Shown: piece after piece, positions 1-5,799 of the stretch | Layout of the letters: every line of letters begins with the position of its first letter | Numbering within the stretch: the stretch's first letter is position 1 | Assembly (NCBI GenBank): GCA_030629295.1 | Contig: DAOVPH010000040.1 | Span: 1 to 10,301 of the forward strand | DNA: 10,301 nucleotides | Direction of reading: 5' to 3' | Source of the DNA: Candidatus Latescibacterota bacterium | GTDB taxonomy: Bacteria > Latescibacterota > MVCY01 | Made by a program: the position numbers and the translations under genes | The notes under the pieces: model-generated | Told to the model about the DNA's origin: nothing | Database searches by the model: none | Seen by the model: the letters and a program-made list of their open reading frames with translations, nothing else

Positions 1-928
1 ATGCCCCTACTGCTGCGCCTAACACATCGGCTAACCCTTCGATAAGTCCAAAATTCTCTGCACCTCCTAACCCTCTGCCGCCAGAGACAATGATCTGGGC
101 ATCGGATAAATTGACTGTCTCGGTGCTGGGAATGAAATCAACGATCTTAGTCAATATCTGATCTTCAGTGAGTGACAAGGATTCCTGAATTACTTCTGCA
201 TCATTGGAGTCCACTATTGCAGGCATCTCCATCACCTTGGGCCTCACCGTAGCCATCTGAGGACGGTGGTGGGGACAGAGAATAGTGGCCATTATATTCC
301 CCCCGAAGGCCGGACGCGTCTGTACCAGCAGCCCCTGTTCCGGATCGATGTCCAATTCGGTGCAGTCGGCCGTTAATCCCGTCTCCAGCTCTGTGGCCAG
401 AGCGCTGGCGAAATCACGGCCGGTAGTGGTAGCCCCAGCTAGGATAATCTCAGGTTTGTATTTTCTCACTAAAGAAGAGGTCACAACAACATAAGAGTCA
501 GTTCGATAGTCCTTCAGAACCGGATCCTCAATGCAATGAACCCGGTCAATGTCAAATTTGAATAGTTGCTGGACAATGGGCGCCATATCAGCCCCCAAGA
601 GCACGGCTGAAAGATAGGTAGAAAGCTTATCTGCCAGTTCTCTGCCTTTGCCCAAAAGCTCCAAGGAGACATGAGCGATCTGAGGACCTTCGTGTTCGAT
701 AAGTACCCATACCCCCTGGTAGTCATTTACATCTACTGCGGGCTTCTTTTCAATTTCCGGCAAATAAAGAGCTTCAAATTCACAGGAGTCCAGACAGGCA
801 CCGCATCCGGTGCACGATTCTTTGATCACAGCCAATTCATCCAGAATTTCTATGGCCCCAAAAGGACAGGCCTCAACACAGAGGCCGCAGCCCGTACATT
901 TATCTTTTATCACCTCAAGCAAAGCCAC
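1..928 (-). CDS. etfA: Electron transfer flavoprotein alpha subunit with N-terminal 2[4Fe-4S] ferredoxin domain (partial, cut at left edge)
   Basis: This subunit carries FAD and, with the EtfB encoded just upstream, passes electrons between a flavin dehydrogenase and other carriers in the cytoplasm. The reading frame is open to the window edge, giving 309 codons without the C-terminus. Residues 11-21 (CTGCGLCVEAC) and 39-49 (CTGCGACLDSC) are two four-cysteine cluster motifs; the first is followed by the usual proline, the second by Glu. An ETF alpha N-domain follows (ATTTGRDFA, then GLTADCTELDID), and the C-terminal FAD domain begins with SGGRGLGGAENFG at about residues 282-294. The GTG start at 928 was chosen because GGAGG lies 6 nt upstream (935-939); the only nearby ATG, at 933, is out of frame. 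The gene begins 16 nt after the etfB stop, so the two are cotranscribed. In known families, alpha subunits with this ferredoxin domain occur in anaerobic, often electron-bifurcating ETFs such as the lactate and caffeyl-CoA systems of acetogens. The partner dehydrogenase would lie outside the window. Confidence 0.93.
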   Translation of the reverse strand, partial: MALLEVIKDKCTGCGLCVEACPFGAIEILDELAVIKESCTGCGACLDSCEFEALYLPEIEKKPAVDVNDYQGVWVLIEHEGPQIAHVSLELLGKGRELADKLSTYLSAVLLGADMAPIVQQLFKFDIDRVHCIEDPVLKDYRTDSYVVVTSSLVRKYKPEIILAGATTTGRDFASALATELETGLTADCTELDIDPEQGLLVQTRPAFGGNIMATILCPHHRPQMATVRPKVMEMPAIVDSNDAEVIQESLSLTEDQILTKIVDFIPSTETVNLSDAQIIVSGGRGLGGAENFGLIEGLADVLGAAVGA

Positions 929-944
929 AACATACCTCCGTTTC

Positions 945-1736
945 TTAGATTATCTTTGCTGCGAATAGCTTATCGACCAGTTCTTTCACCATCTCTTCGG
1001 GCTCACCGGAGAGTCTCTGCCCGCCGGTTCTCTTAGGTGGGGAGAAGGTCTTTATCACTTGGGTAGGAGAGCCTTCCAGACCGATTTGGGCAGGATCAGC
1101 TTCTATGCCAGCAGCGTCCCAGGTGGGTATCTCTGCCTGTTTTGCCCGTTTCATCCTCAGAAGTGAAGGAAGGCGGGGTTGGTTGATGTCCTTGACCACC
1201 GTAAGCAGGGCAGGTAAAGGGCTTTCTATCACTTGGATTCCGCTTTCCAGCAGCCGTTCTACTTCGATTCTTCGTGACTCCCAATCTATATTTTTGACCT
1301 TAGAAACAGAAGTCAATTGAGAGATGCCAAGTCTATGGGCCACTCCTGGGCCTACTTGGCCGGTGTCACCGTCTATGGCCTGTCGGCCACAAAATACAAT
1401 ATCCACAGGGACGAGTTTTCTTATAGCCATAGCGAGAGTGTAAGAGGTTGCCAAGGTATCCGCTCCGGCGAAGGCCCTGTCAGTCACCAACACTGCCTGG
1501 TCGACTCCCATAGCCAGTGTTTTCCTTAGCGTCTCGGCTGCCTGAGGCGGTCCCATAGTGAGCACAGTCACCTTGCCTCCGAAGCGTTCCTTAGTGAGCA
1601 AGGCCTCCTCAATGGCATATTCGTCAAAGGGGTTTATGATACCGGGGACCCCTTCCCTCACCATAGTGTTTGTCTCCGGATCGAACCTCACCTCCGTGGT
1701 CTCTGGGACCTGCTTAATGCACACTACTGCGTGCAA
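945..1736 (-). CDS. etfB: Electron transfer flavoprotein beta subunit
   Basis: Beta subunit of the ETF heterodimer, 263 residues, the usual family length. It opens with the typical HAVVCIKQVPET strand, has NPFDEYAIEEAL near residues 35-46, and carries the beta-subunit signature GRQAIDGDTGQVGPGVA, which binds AMP in classical ETFs and a second FAD in bifurcating ones. The late PRLPSLLRMKRAK segment matches the family's P-R-x-P-S-L motif. An ATG at 1766 would add ten residues (MMKSQKKEGQ), but it has no SD sequence. The TTG at 1736 has AGGAGG 5 nt upstream (1742-1747), and family homology starts exactly there, so TTG is preferred. A TATGAT hexamer overlapping the ATG pair (about 1763-1768) could be a -10 element, which would also favour the later start, but no good -35 goes with it. 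The gene lies 16 nt before etfA and downstream of the terminator of the PhaR-like gene, so etfBA is probably its own transcription unit. Confidence 0.94.
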   Translation of the reverse strand: MHAVVCIKQVPETTEVRFDPETNTMVREGVPGIINPFDEYAIEEALLTKERFGGKVTVLTMGPPQAAETLRKTLAMGVDQAVLVTDRAFAGADTLATSYTLAMAIRKLVPVDIVFCGRQAIDGDTGQVGPGVAHRLGISQLTSVSKVKNIDWESRRIEVERLLESGIQVIESPLPALLTVVKDINQPRLPSLLRMKRAKQAEIPTWDAAGIEADPAQIGLEGSPTQVIKTFSPPKRTGGQRLSGEPEEMVKELVDKLFAAKII

Positions 1737-1838
1737 TTGACCCTCCTTTTTCTGTGATTTCATCATAGATTTAAGCTAATAATTAACTGAAAAATCGTTT
1801 AAAAAGCAATCTTTTTTTTGCCTTGCAGGGCAGATGAC

Positions 1839-1874
1839 AAAAGAGCCACCGGTTTGACAGCCGATGGCCCTTTT
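1839..1874 (-). terminator. Intrinsic terminator after the phaR-like gene
   Basis: A 14-bp hairpin with an 8-nt loop (1853-1860) lies 27 nt past the stop of the PhaR-like gene. On the minus strand the stem reads AAAAGGGCCATCGG and pairs with CCGGTGGCTCTTTT. Two pairs are G-U wobbles in minus-strand RNA but mismatches in plus-strand RNA, which fixes the orientation. The 3' arm ends in TTTT and is followed by GTC, so the U-tract is short and termination may be partial. It separates this gene from etfBA. Confidence 0.62.
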
Positions 1875-1900
1875 TGAAAAACTAAGGGGCTAAGAAAACA

Positions 1901-2464
1901 CTAAGGCTTCTTCTCTAATTTTTCCACAATCTTGGTCAGTGCGTCGATCTTCTGGTTCAACTCGGCAATCTGCTCGCTCTGACGGCGCATAAATTTTGGA
2001 ATTAGTTCCTTCACCCGTTCGTCGATTTTCTCCTTGATCTCTGCTGTTTTCTTCTCGGCCTTATCCAGGGTTTCCCTTACCAATTTAGCCCCTTCACTCT
2101 TAGGTTTTTCGCCCCTTTTAATCAGCTCGTCGACGAACTTCTCTCCCTTTTCCCGGCTGAGGTCCAGAGCACCGATGCCTGCCAGCATTGCCTTCTTGAC
2201 TGCCTCTAACATTTCTGCACCTCCTTTTTGGATCAATCTTCCCAACAGTTCCAGCGAGACGGCCTCTTGCTGCCACCCTTTTGTCTGGCCTGCCAATATC
2301 TGTGAAAAAGTGTGCGCAGTGATATCTTCTCCAGTTTTATTGTCAACTATTTGGACTTCAACGCCGCTTTTCACTAAGGCAGCCACGTCGTTCAGCGTGA
2401 TCGTCTTTTTCTGCTCAGTGTCATAAAGTCTGCGATTAGCGTACCTTTTAATTATCCTTGCCAT
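1901..2464 (-). CDS. PhaR-type polyhydroxyalkanoate regulator fused to a phasin-like helical domain
   Basis: Protein of 187 residues with two parts. Residues 1-60 match the PHB/PHA accumulation regulator DNA-binding domain: RIIKRYANRRLYDTE, then ITLNDVAALV and VQIVDNKTGEDIT. In known PhaR proteins this domain binds DNA upstream of phasin and phaR genes and senses the polymer. Residues from about 86 to the end are charged and helical, with LAGIGALDLSREKGEKFVDE (93-112), LIKRGE, and a C-terminal heptad-like coiled coil (IAELNQKIDALTKIVEKLEK). This resembles the small phasin-like family labelled polyhydroxyalkanoate synthesis regulator phasin. No catalytic motif is seen. The ATG at 2464 has GGAGG 5 nt upstream (2470-2474). 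A longer frame would start at a TTG at 2515, but that TTG is the -35 box of the gene's promoter, so the longer form is unlikely. The gene has its own promoter and terminator. No PHA synthase is visible in the window, so the substrate role is inferred from family alone; a general granule or stress regulator is possible. Confidence 0.85.
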   Translation of the reverse strand: MARIIKRYANRRLYDTEQKKTITLNDVAALVKSGVEVQIVDNKTGEDITAHTFSQILAGQTKGWQQEAVSLELLGRLIQKGGAEMLEAVKKAMLAGIGALDLSREKGEKFVDELIKRGEKPKSEGAKLVRETLDKAEKKTAEIKEKIDERVKELIPKFMRRQSEQIAELNQKIDALTKIVEKLEKKP

Positions 2465-2487
2465 TGTCCCCTCCAGTTTTGATAACA

Positions 2488-2515
2488 AATATAGTGCACT
2501 GCACAACAATGTCAA
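2488..2515 (-). promoter_or_regulatory. Sigma-70-type promoter with internal palindromic operator, phaR-like gene
   Basis: On the minus strand, a perfect -35 TTGACA (2510-2515) is followed after 16 nt by a -10 TATATT (2488-2493), 23 nt before the start codon of the PhaR-like gene. The spacer contains GTGCACTGCAC (plus strand 2494-2504), a perfect 5-bp inverted repeat around one central base that directly abuts the -10 box. TGC/GCA-rich dyads are the kind of site reported for PhaR repressors, and a protein bound here would block RNA polymerase, so self-repression is a reasonable inference. Confidence 0.7.
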
Positions 2516-2533
2516 GAAAAAAATAGCCTCTTT

Positions 2534-2986
2534 TTAGTTCTTTTCTCCAAATGCCTGGACAATCTCGGCAGCCGTTTGGCAGTGCAAAAGTCTCTTTCTG
2601 AACGATTCGTTTCTTAACACTCGAGAAAGCTGAGCGAGAGCTGAGAGGTAAGATGCTATGTCTTTCTCCGGAGTAACCAATAGGAAGACCAAATGAACGG
2701 GCTTTCCGTCTAAGGCGCCGAAATCAACTCCGCGGTCAACCCGGGCAAAAACGATGACTACCCTGCTTCCAGCTTCGCTTATTCCATGGGGTATAGCTAC
2801 CCCTCGGCCAAAACCGGTAGAGGCAACCTTCTCTCTCTCCATAATTATCTTTAATAGTTCCTTCTTATTATTGACGTTCCCGGTTTGAACGAGCTTGTCC
2901 ACCATAGCCTCTAAAAGTTCCTCTTTTGAGCTGCATCTTTCCTTCAGCAAAATGAGGCTTTCATCCAGTAATTCTGCTAAGGTCAA
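2534..2986 (-). CDS. PTS EIIA domain protein, fructose/Ntr type
   Basis: Single-domain EIIA of 150 residues, the normal size for the PTS EIIA type-2 fold. The phosphorylated histidine is His67 in GVAIPHG; the surroundings fit the family (STGFGRGVAIPHG, then VHLVFLLVTPEKDIASYLSAL). Members of this fold accept a phosphate from HPr, or from the NPr branch, and either pass it to a sugar permease or act as regulators (PtsN). No EIIB, EIIC, HPr or EI gene lies nearby, which favours a regulatory PtsN-like role, but the sequence alone does not settle it. The start is a TTG at 2986 with AGGAG 6 nt upstream (2993-2997); no ATG lies near the conserved N-terminus. The start overlaps by 4 nt (TTGA) the stop of a possible 47-residue ORF that follows nadB, suggesting cotranscription with the NAD genes. 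The phaR-like promoter begins downstream of its stop. Confidence 0.88.
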   Translation of the reverse strand: MTLAELLDESLILLKERCSSKEELLEAMVDKLVQTGNVNNKKELLKIIMEREKVASTGFGRGVAIPHGISEAGSRVVIVFARVDRGVDFGALDGKPVHLVFLLVTPEKDIASYLSALAQLSRVLRNESFRKRLLHCQTAAEIVQAFGEKN

Positions 2987-3126
2987 CGAGAACTCCTCTC
3001 ACAAAGATATATTACTGGCTCTCCCCTGCCCTGGGCCTGGCCGAGTCTCCTTTTGATATTAGGGAATATTTCCATTGCTCCCGGGACCCTTAGAGGGACA
3101 TTTTCCAGGAGGAAATCATTGAGCAT
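2983..3126 (-). CDS. Possible small ORF (47 aa) between nadB and the PTS gene
   Basis: An open frame of 48 codons fills the space between nadB and the PTS gene almost exactly. Its ATG (3126) comes one base after the nadB TGA, and its own TGA overlaps the PTS gene's TTG start (TTGA). The product begins MLNDFLLENVPLRVPG and ends in a basic, polar stretch (KRRLGQAQGRGEP, then CERSSR). I recognise no family, signal peptide or membrane segment. There is no clear SD sequence near the ATG, so expression would rely on coupling to nadB. A frame of this length can arise by chance; the fit at both ends is the only support. Confidence 0.27.
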   Translation of the reverse strand: MLNDFLLENVPLRVPGAMEIFPNIKRRLGQAQGRGEPVIYLCERSSR

Positions 3127-3127
3127 A

Positions 3128-4750
3128 TCAACGATAATTAAGGCTTGCCTCATTTCTTATCACCGTATCCTTCAGCCAATTAGAATCATCTGGTTGCGGA
3201 TAATCAGTATTGAAGTGAAGTCCTCTGCTTTCCTTGCGCATCAGGGCAGAATGGATGATAAGCAAGGTTACAGTGGCAATATTTCGTAGTTCGATCAGGT
3301 CACCTGTTACCTTTGTTCTCTTATAGAATTCTTCTATCTCATTGGCAATCAGGCGAATACGCCTTTGCGCTTTTTTGAGTCTGTAATCCGAGCGGACTAT
3401 CCCCACATAGTCCCACATCAAGCGCTGGATTTCCTGTCTGTCATGGGACAGGATAATCCACTCTTCTGCATTGAAGGTATCTTCCTCATTCCAATCGGGG
3501 ATATTAGGAAAGGTAAAAATTTTGTTCTGTACCACATTCAAGGACTCCTGATAGGCTCGGTGAGAGAAGACCAACGCTTCAGAAAGGGAATTCGACGCCA
3601 GACGATTGGCCCCGTGTAGTCCCGTGCAGGCTACCTCTCCCGAGGCATAGAGATTTTTAATAGAGGTCTTTCCATGAATGTCCGTCCTCACCCCTCCGCA
3701 CATATAGTGAGCTGCTGGTACCACAGGGATGGAGATCTCAGTGATATCAATGCCAAATGATTTGCACTTTTCATAGATATTAGGGAACTCTTCTTTGGTT
3801 TTCTCAGGGTCCATCTGGGTTGCATCCAGGTAGACACATTCATCCCCGCTGAGCTTGAGTTCCCGGTCAATAGCTCTTGCCACTATGTCTCTGGGGGCCA
3901 AGGACTTCATAGGATGGTACTTTTCCATAAAGCTCTTGCCGTCCTTAGTCCGCAGCACCGCACCGTATCCTCTGAGTGATTCAGTGATAAGGAAGCAGTC
4001 CCCGTCTGGATGATAAAGGGAGGTGGGATGAAATTGGGTGAACTCGAGATTGGCCACCTCTCCCCCGGCTCGGAAGGCCATAGCGAGGCCATCTCCGGTG
4101 GCAATGGGGGGATTGGTAGTATGCAGATATGATCGACCTGCTCCTCCGGTGGTCAATAGGGTCACCTTGGCCAGAAATTTGTGGACCTCTGTCTGTATGG
4201 TATCCAAAACATAGGCTCCCCAGCAAGTGATACTTCTACTCCTTTTCTCTTTAACATCGAACAGGTGATGTTCAGTGATAAGGTCAATAGCAAAGTGGTT
4301 CTCATAGATAGTTATGTTTTTATTTGCCTTAACTCTCTCCAACAGGGCTTTCTCTATGGCGGCTCCGGTCAGATCAGCGGCATGAACAATCCTGTTTTTT
4401 GAATGTCCCCCTTCCCGTCCTAAAGCCAGAGTGCCATTCTGGCTCTTGGTGAATTCAACGCCCCAGTTTATCAATTTTGACACCATAGCGGGTGCCTCTC
4501 GCGCCACCAATTCTACTATCTCTGGATTGCAAAGCCCAGCACCGGCTTGTAAGGTGTCCTCGACATGCAAAGTAGTGGAATCATCGGAGGCCAGCACTGC
4601 AGCAATTCCACCTTGGGCGCGGTTGGTGTTGGAATCGGAATCCGTTTTTTTGGTTATAATTGCAACTTCGTTCTGCTGAGCTGCCTCCAGGGCAAACGAC
4701 AACCCAGCTATGCCCGTGCCTATGACCAGATAATCTGTTGTTATCTCCAT
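3128..4750 (-). CDS. nadB: L-aspartate oxidase
   Basis: Flavoprotein that oxidises L-aspartate to iminoaspartate, which NadA condenses with dihydroxyacetone phosphate to form quinolinate for NAD synthesis. From ATG 4750 it is 540 residues, the usual NadB length. The N-terminus has the FAD dinucleotide fold (YLVIGTGIAGLSFALEAA). Further family motifs in order are NTNRAQGGIAAVL, GREGGHSKNRIVHAAD, TTGGAGRSYLHTTNP with ATGDG, EFTQFHPTSLY, LAPRDIVARAIDREL, HYMCGGVRTDIHG, and the flavin-binding ASGEVACTGLHGANRLASNS. The C-terminal helical domain ends with ALMRKESRGLHFNTDYP. An in-frame ATG at 4816 would add 22 residues, but they do not look like the family N-terminus and have no SD. ATG 4750 has GGAGG only at a long 14-nt spacing, so the start is not certain. 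In anaerobes the electron acceptor is usually fumarate rather than oxygen, which is family knowledge. It follows nadA directly. Confidence 0.95.
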   Translation of the reverse strand: MEITTDYLVIGTGIAGLSFALEAAQQNEVAIITKKTDSDSNTNRAQGGIAAVLASDDSTTLHVEDTLQAGAGLCNPEIVELVAREAPAMVSKLINWGVEFTKSQNGTLALGREGGHSKNRIVHAADLTGAAIEKALLERVKANKNITIYENHFAIDLITEHHLFDVKEKRSRSITCWGAYVLDTIQTEVHKFLAKVTLLTTGGAGRSYLHTTNPPIATGDGLAMAFRAGGEVANLEFTQFHPTSLYHPDGDCFLITESLRGYGAVLRTKDGKSFMEKYHPMKSLAPRDIVARAIDRELKLSGDECVYLDATQMDPEKTKEEFPNIYEKCKSFGIDITEISIPVVPAAHYMCGGVRTDIHGKTSIKNLYASGEVACTGLHGANRLASNSLSEALVFSHRAYQESLNVVQNKIFTFPNIPDWNEEDTFNAEEWIILSHDRQEIQRLMWDYVGIVRSDYRLKKAQRRIRLIANEIEEFYKRTKVTGDLIELRNIATVTLLIIHSALMRKESRGLHFNTDYPQPDDSNWLKDTVIRNEASLNYR

Positions 4751-4844
4751 TTTAACTGAATTTGCCTCCGTGTCTGTGATTACTTGAAAGATGGCTTTCA
4801 GAATATTCAGGACCATTCGTCAATTAAACCGTACAGTGTACAAC

Positions 4845-5780
4845 TCAGACTATGCTCAGCATTTTCTCTAACGCCTTAACCGCCTTGAGTCTGACCTCCT
4901 CGGGGACCTCAACTGGGTGCTGTTCATTCTCTATTGCCCAGGCTACTTTAGCTAATGTGTTTAACTTCATCTGCTTACAAACAGCATCTTCTCTCAGCGG
5001 GTAGAAGTTCTTGTCAGGATGGGCGGCCTTTAGTTGTTCTACTAACCCCACCTCAGTGCCAATTATAAAGGAGGCCCCGGCAGGAGAGTTCTGCGCCAAC
5101 CTAACCATGCCAGAGGTGGAGGCCACAAAATCTGCCTGTTCAACTATCTGCCAGGGACATTCTGGATGGACAAGGAGTTTGGCCCCAGGGTGTTCCTTTC
5201 GAGCCCTCTGCACATCAGGGGAGGAGAATTTGGTATGCACATAGCAGAAGCCCTCCCAAAGGATCAGCTTAGCTCCGGTCTGTCGGGCGGCGTATTCCCC
5301 TAAGTGTCTGTCCGGCACAAAGATAATTTCTCTATCCTTTAACGATTGAACCACTTTCACTGCGTTGGCTGAGGTACAGCAAAGATCGGATTCTGCCTTA
5401 ATCTCTGCCCGTGAATTGACATAGCTTACTACCAAGGCCTGAGGATACTGCCTCTTTTTTGCTCTTAATGCTTGTGCTGTCACCATAGCTGCCATGGGAC
5501 AGGTAGCCTGGTGGTCGGGAAGGAGCACCTTCTTCTTGGGGCTGAGGATTTTGGCCGTCTCTGCCATAAAATCCACTCCACAGAAGACAATCAAGTTAGC
5601 GTCGGTCTGGGCAGCACGACGGGAGAGTTCTAAGGAATCGCCGAGAAAATCAGCCAGTCGTTGAATCTCCATTGGCTGATAATTATGAACCAGGAGAAGG
5701 GCATTTTTCTCTCTCTTGGCTTGCTCTATGCGCTTGACCAACTCTGGCTGAGAGAGGGATAAATATTCTTTGAATTCCAT
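4845..5780 (-). CDS. nadA: Quinolinate synthase
   Basis: Oxygen-sensitive [4Fe-4S] enzyme that condenses iminoaspartate with dihydroxyacetone phosphate to give quinolinate. The protein has 311 residues, typical of the short NadA form of anaerobes and thermophiles. The three expected cluster ligands are present: Cys94 (LLPDHQATCPMAAM), Cys179 (EGFCYVHTKF) and Cys268 (DAVCKQMKLNTL); Cys208 in HPECPW is also conserved in the family. The active-site VHNYQ motif (31-35), FLGDSLELS (45-53) and DLCCTSANA (132-140) match the substrate pocket. The ATG at 5780 fits the family start, but its upstream region has no strong SD sequence. It begins 19 nt after the nfeD stop and ends 94 nt before the preferred nadB start, so nfeD, nadA and nadB probably form one transcript. 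The next enzyme, NadC, is not in the window. Confidence 0.96.
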   Translation of the reverse strand: MEFKEYLSLSQPELVKRIEQAKREKNALLLVHNYQPMEIQRLADFLGDSLELSRRAAQTDANLIVFCGVDFMAETAKILSPKKKVLLPDHQATCPMAAMVTAQALRAKKRQYPQALVVSYVNSRAEIKAESDLCCTSANAVKVVQSLKDREIIFVPDRHLGEYAARQTGAKLILWEGFCYVHTKFSSPDVQRARKEHPGAKLLVHPECPWQIVEQADFVASTSGMVRLAQNSPAGASFIIGTEVGLVEQLKAAHPDKNFYPLREDAVCKQMKLNTLAKVAWAIENEQHPVEVPEEVRLKAVKALEKMLSIV

Positions 5781-5799
5781 TTGCGTTGGCTCAGTTGAT

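Noticed and set aside
671..1036. Plus-strand open frame of 121 codons
   Set aside because: It is antisense to the etfA N-terminus and the etfB end, has no SD sequence and matches no family.
1797..1831. AT-rich hairpin (AAAAAG/CTTTTT) with a T8 run, and the GCCTTGCAGGGC dyad
   Set aside because: The stems are too weak or too short to call a terminator, and the stronger hairpin at 1839-1874 already fills this role.
2034..2426. Plus-strand open frame of 130 codons
   Set aside because: It is the antisense of the PhaR-like coding sequence; its Ser/Pro/Phe-rich composition is a typical reverse-frame artefact.
2465..2515. N-terminal extension of the PhaR-like protein from TTG 2515
   Set aside because: The TTG is the first codon-like triplet of the -35 box, and ATG 2464 has a strong SD and matches the family start.
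4751..4816. N-terminal extension of NadB from ATG 4816
   Set aside because: The 22 extra residues have no SD sequence and no resemblance to NadB N-termini; it remains possible because the SD for ATG 4750 is distant.
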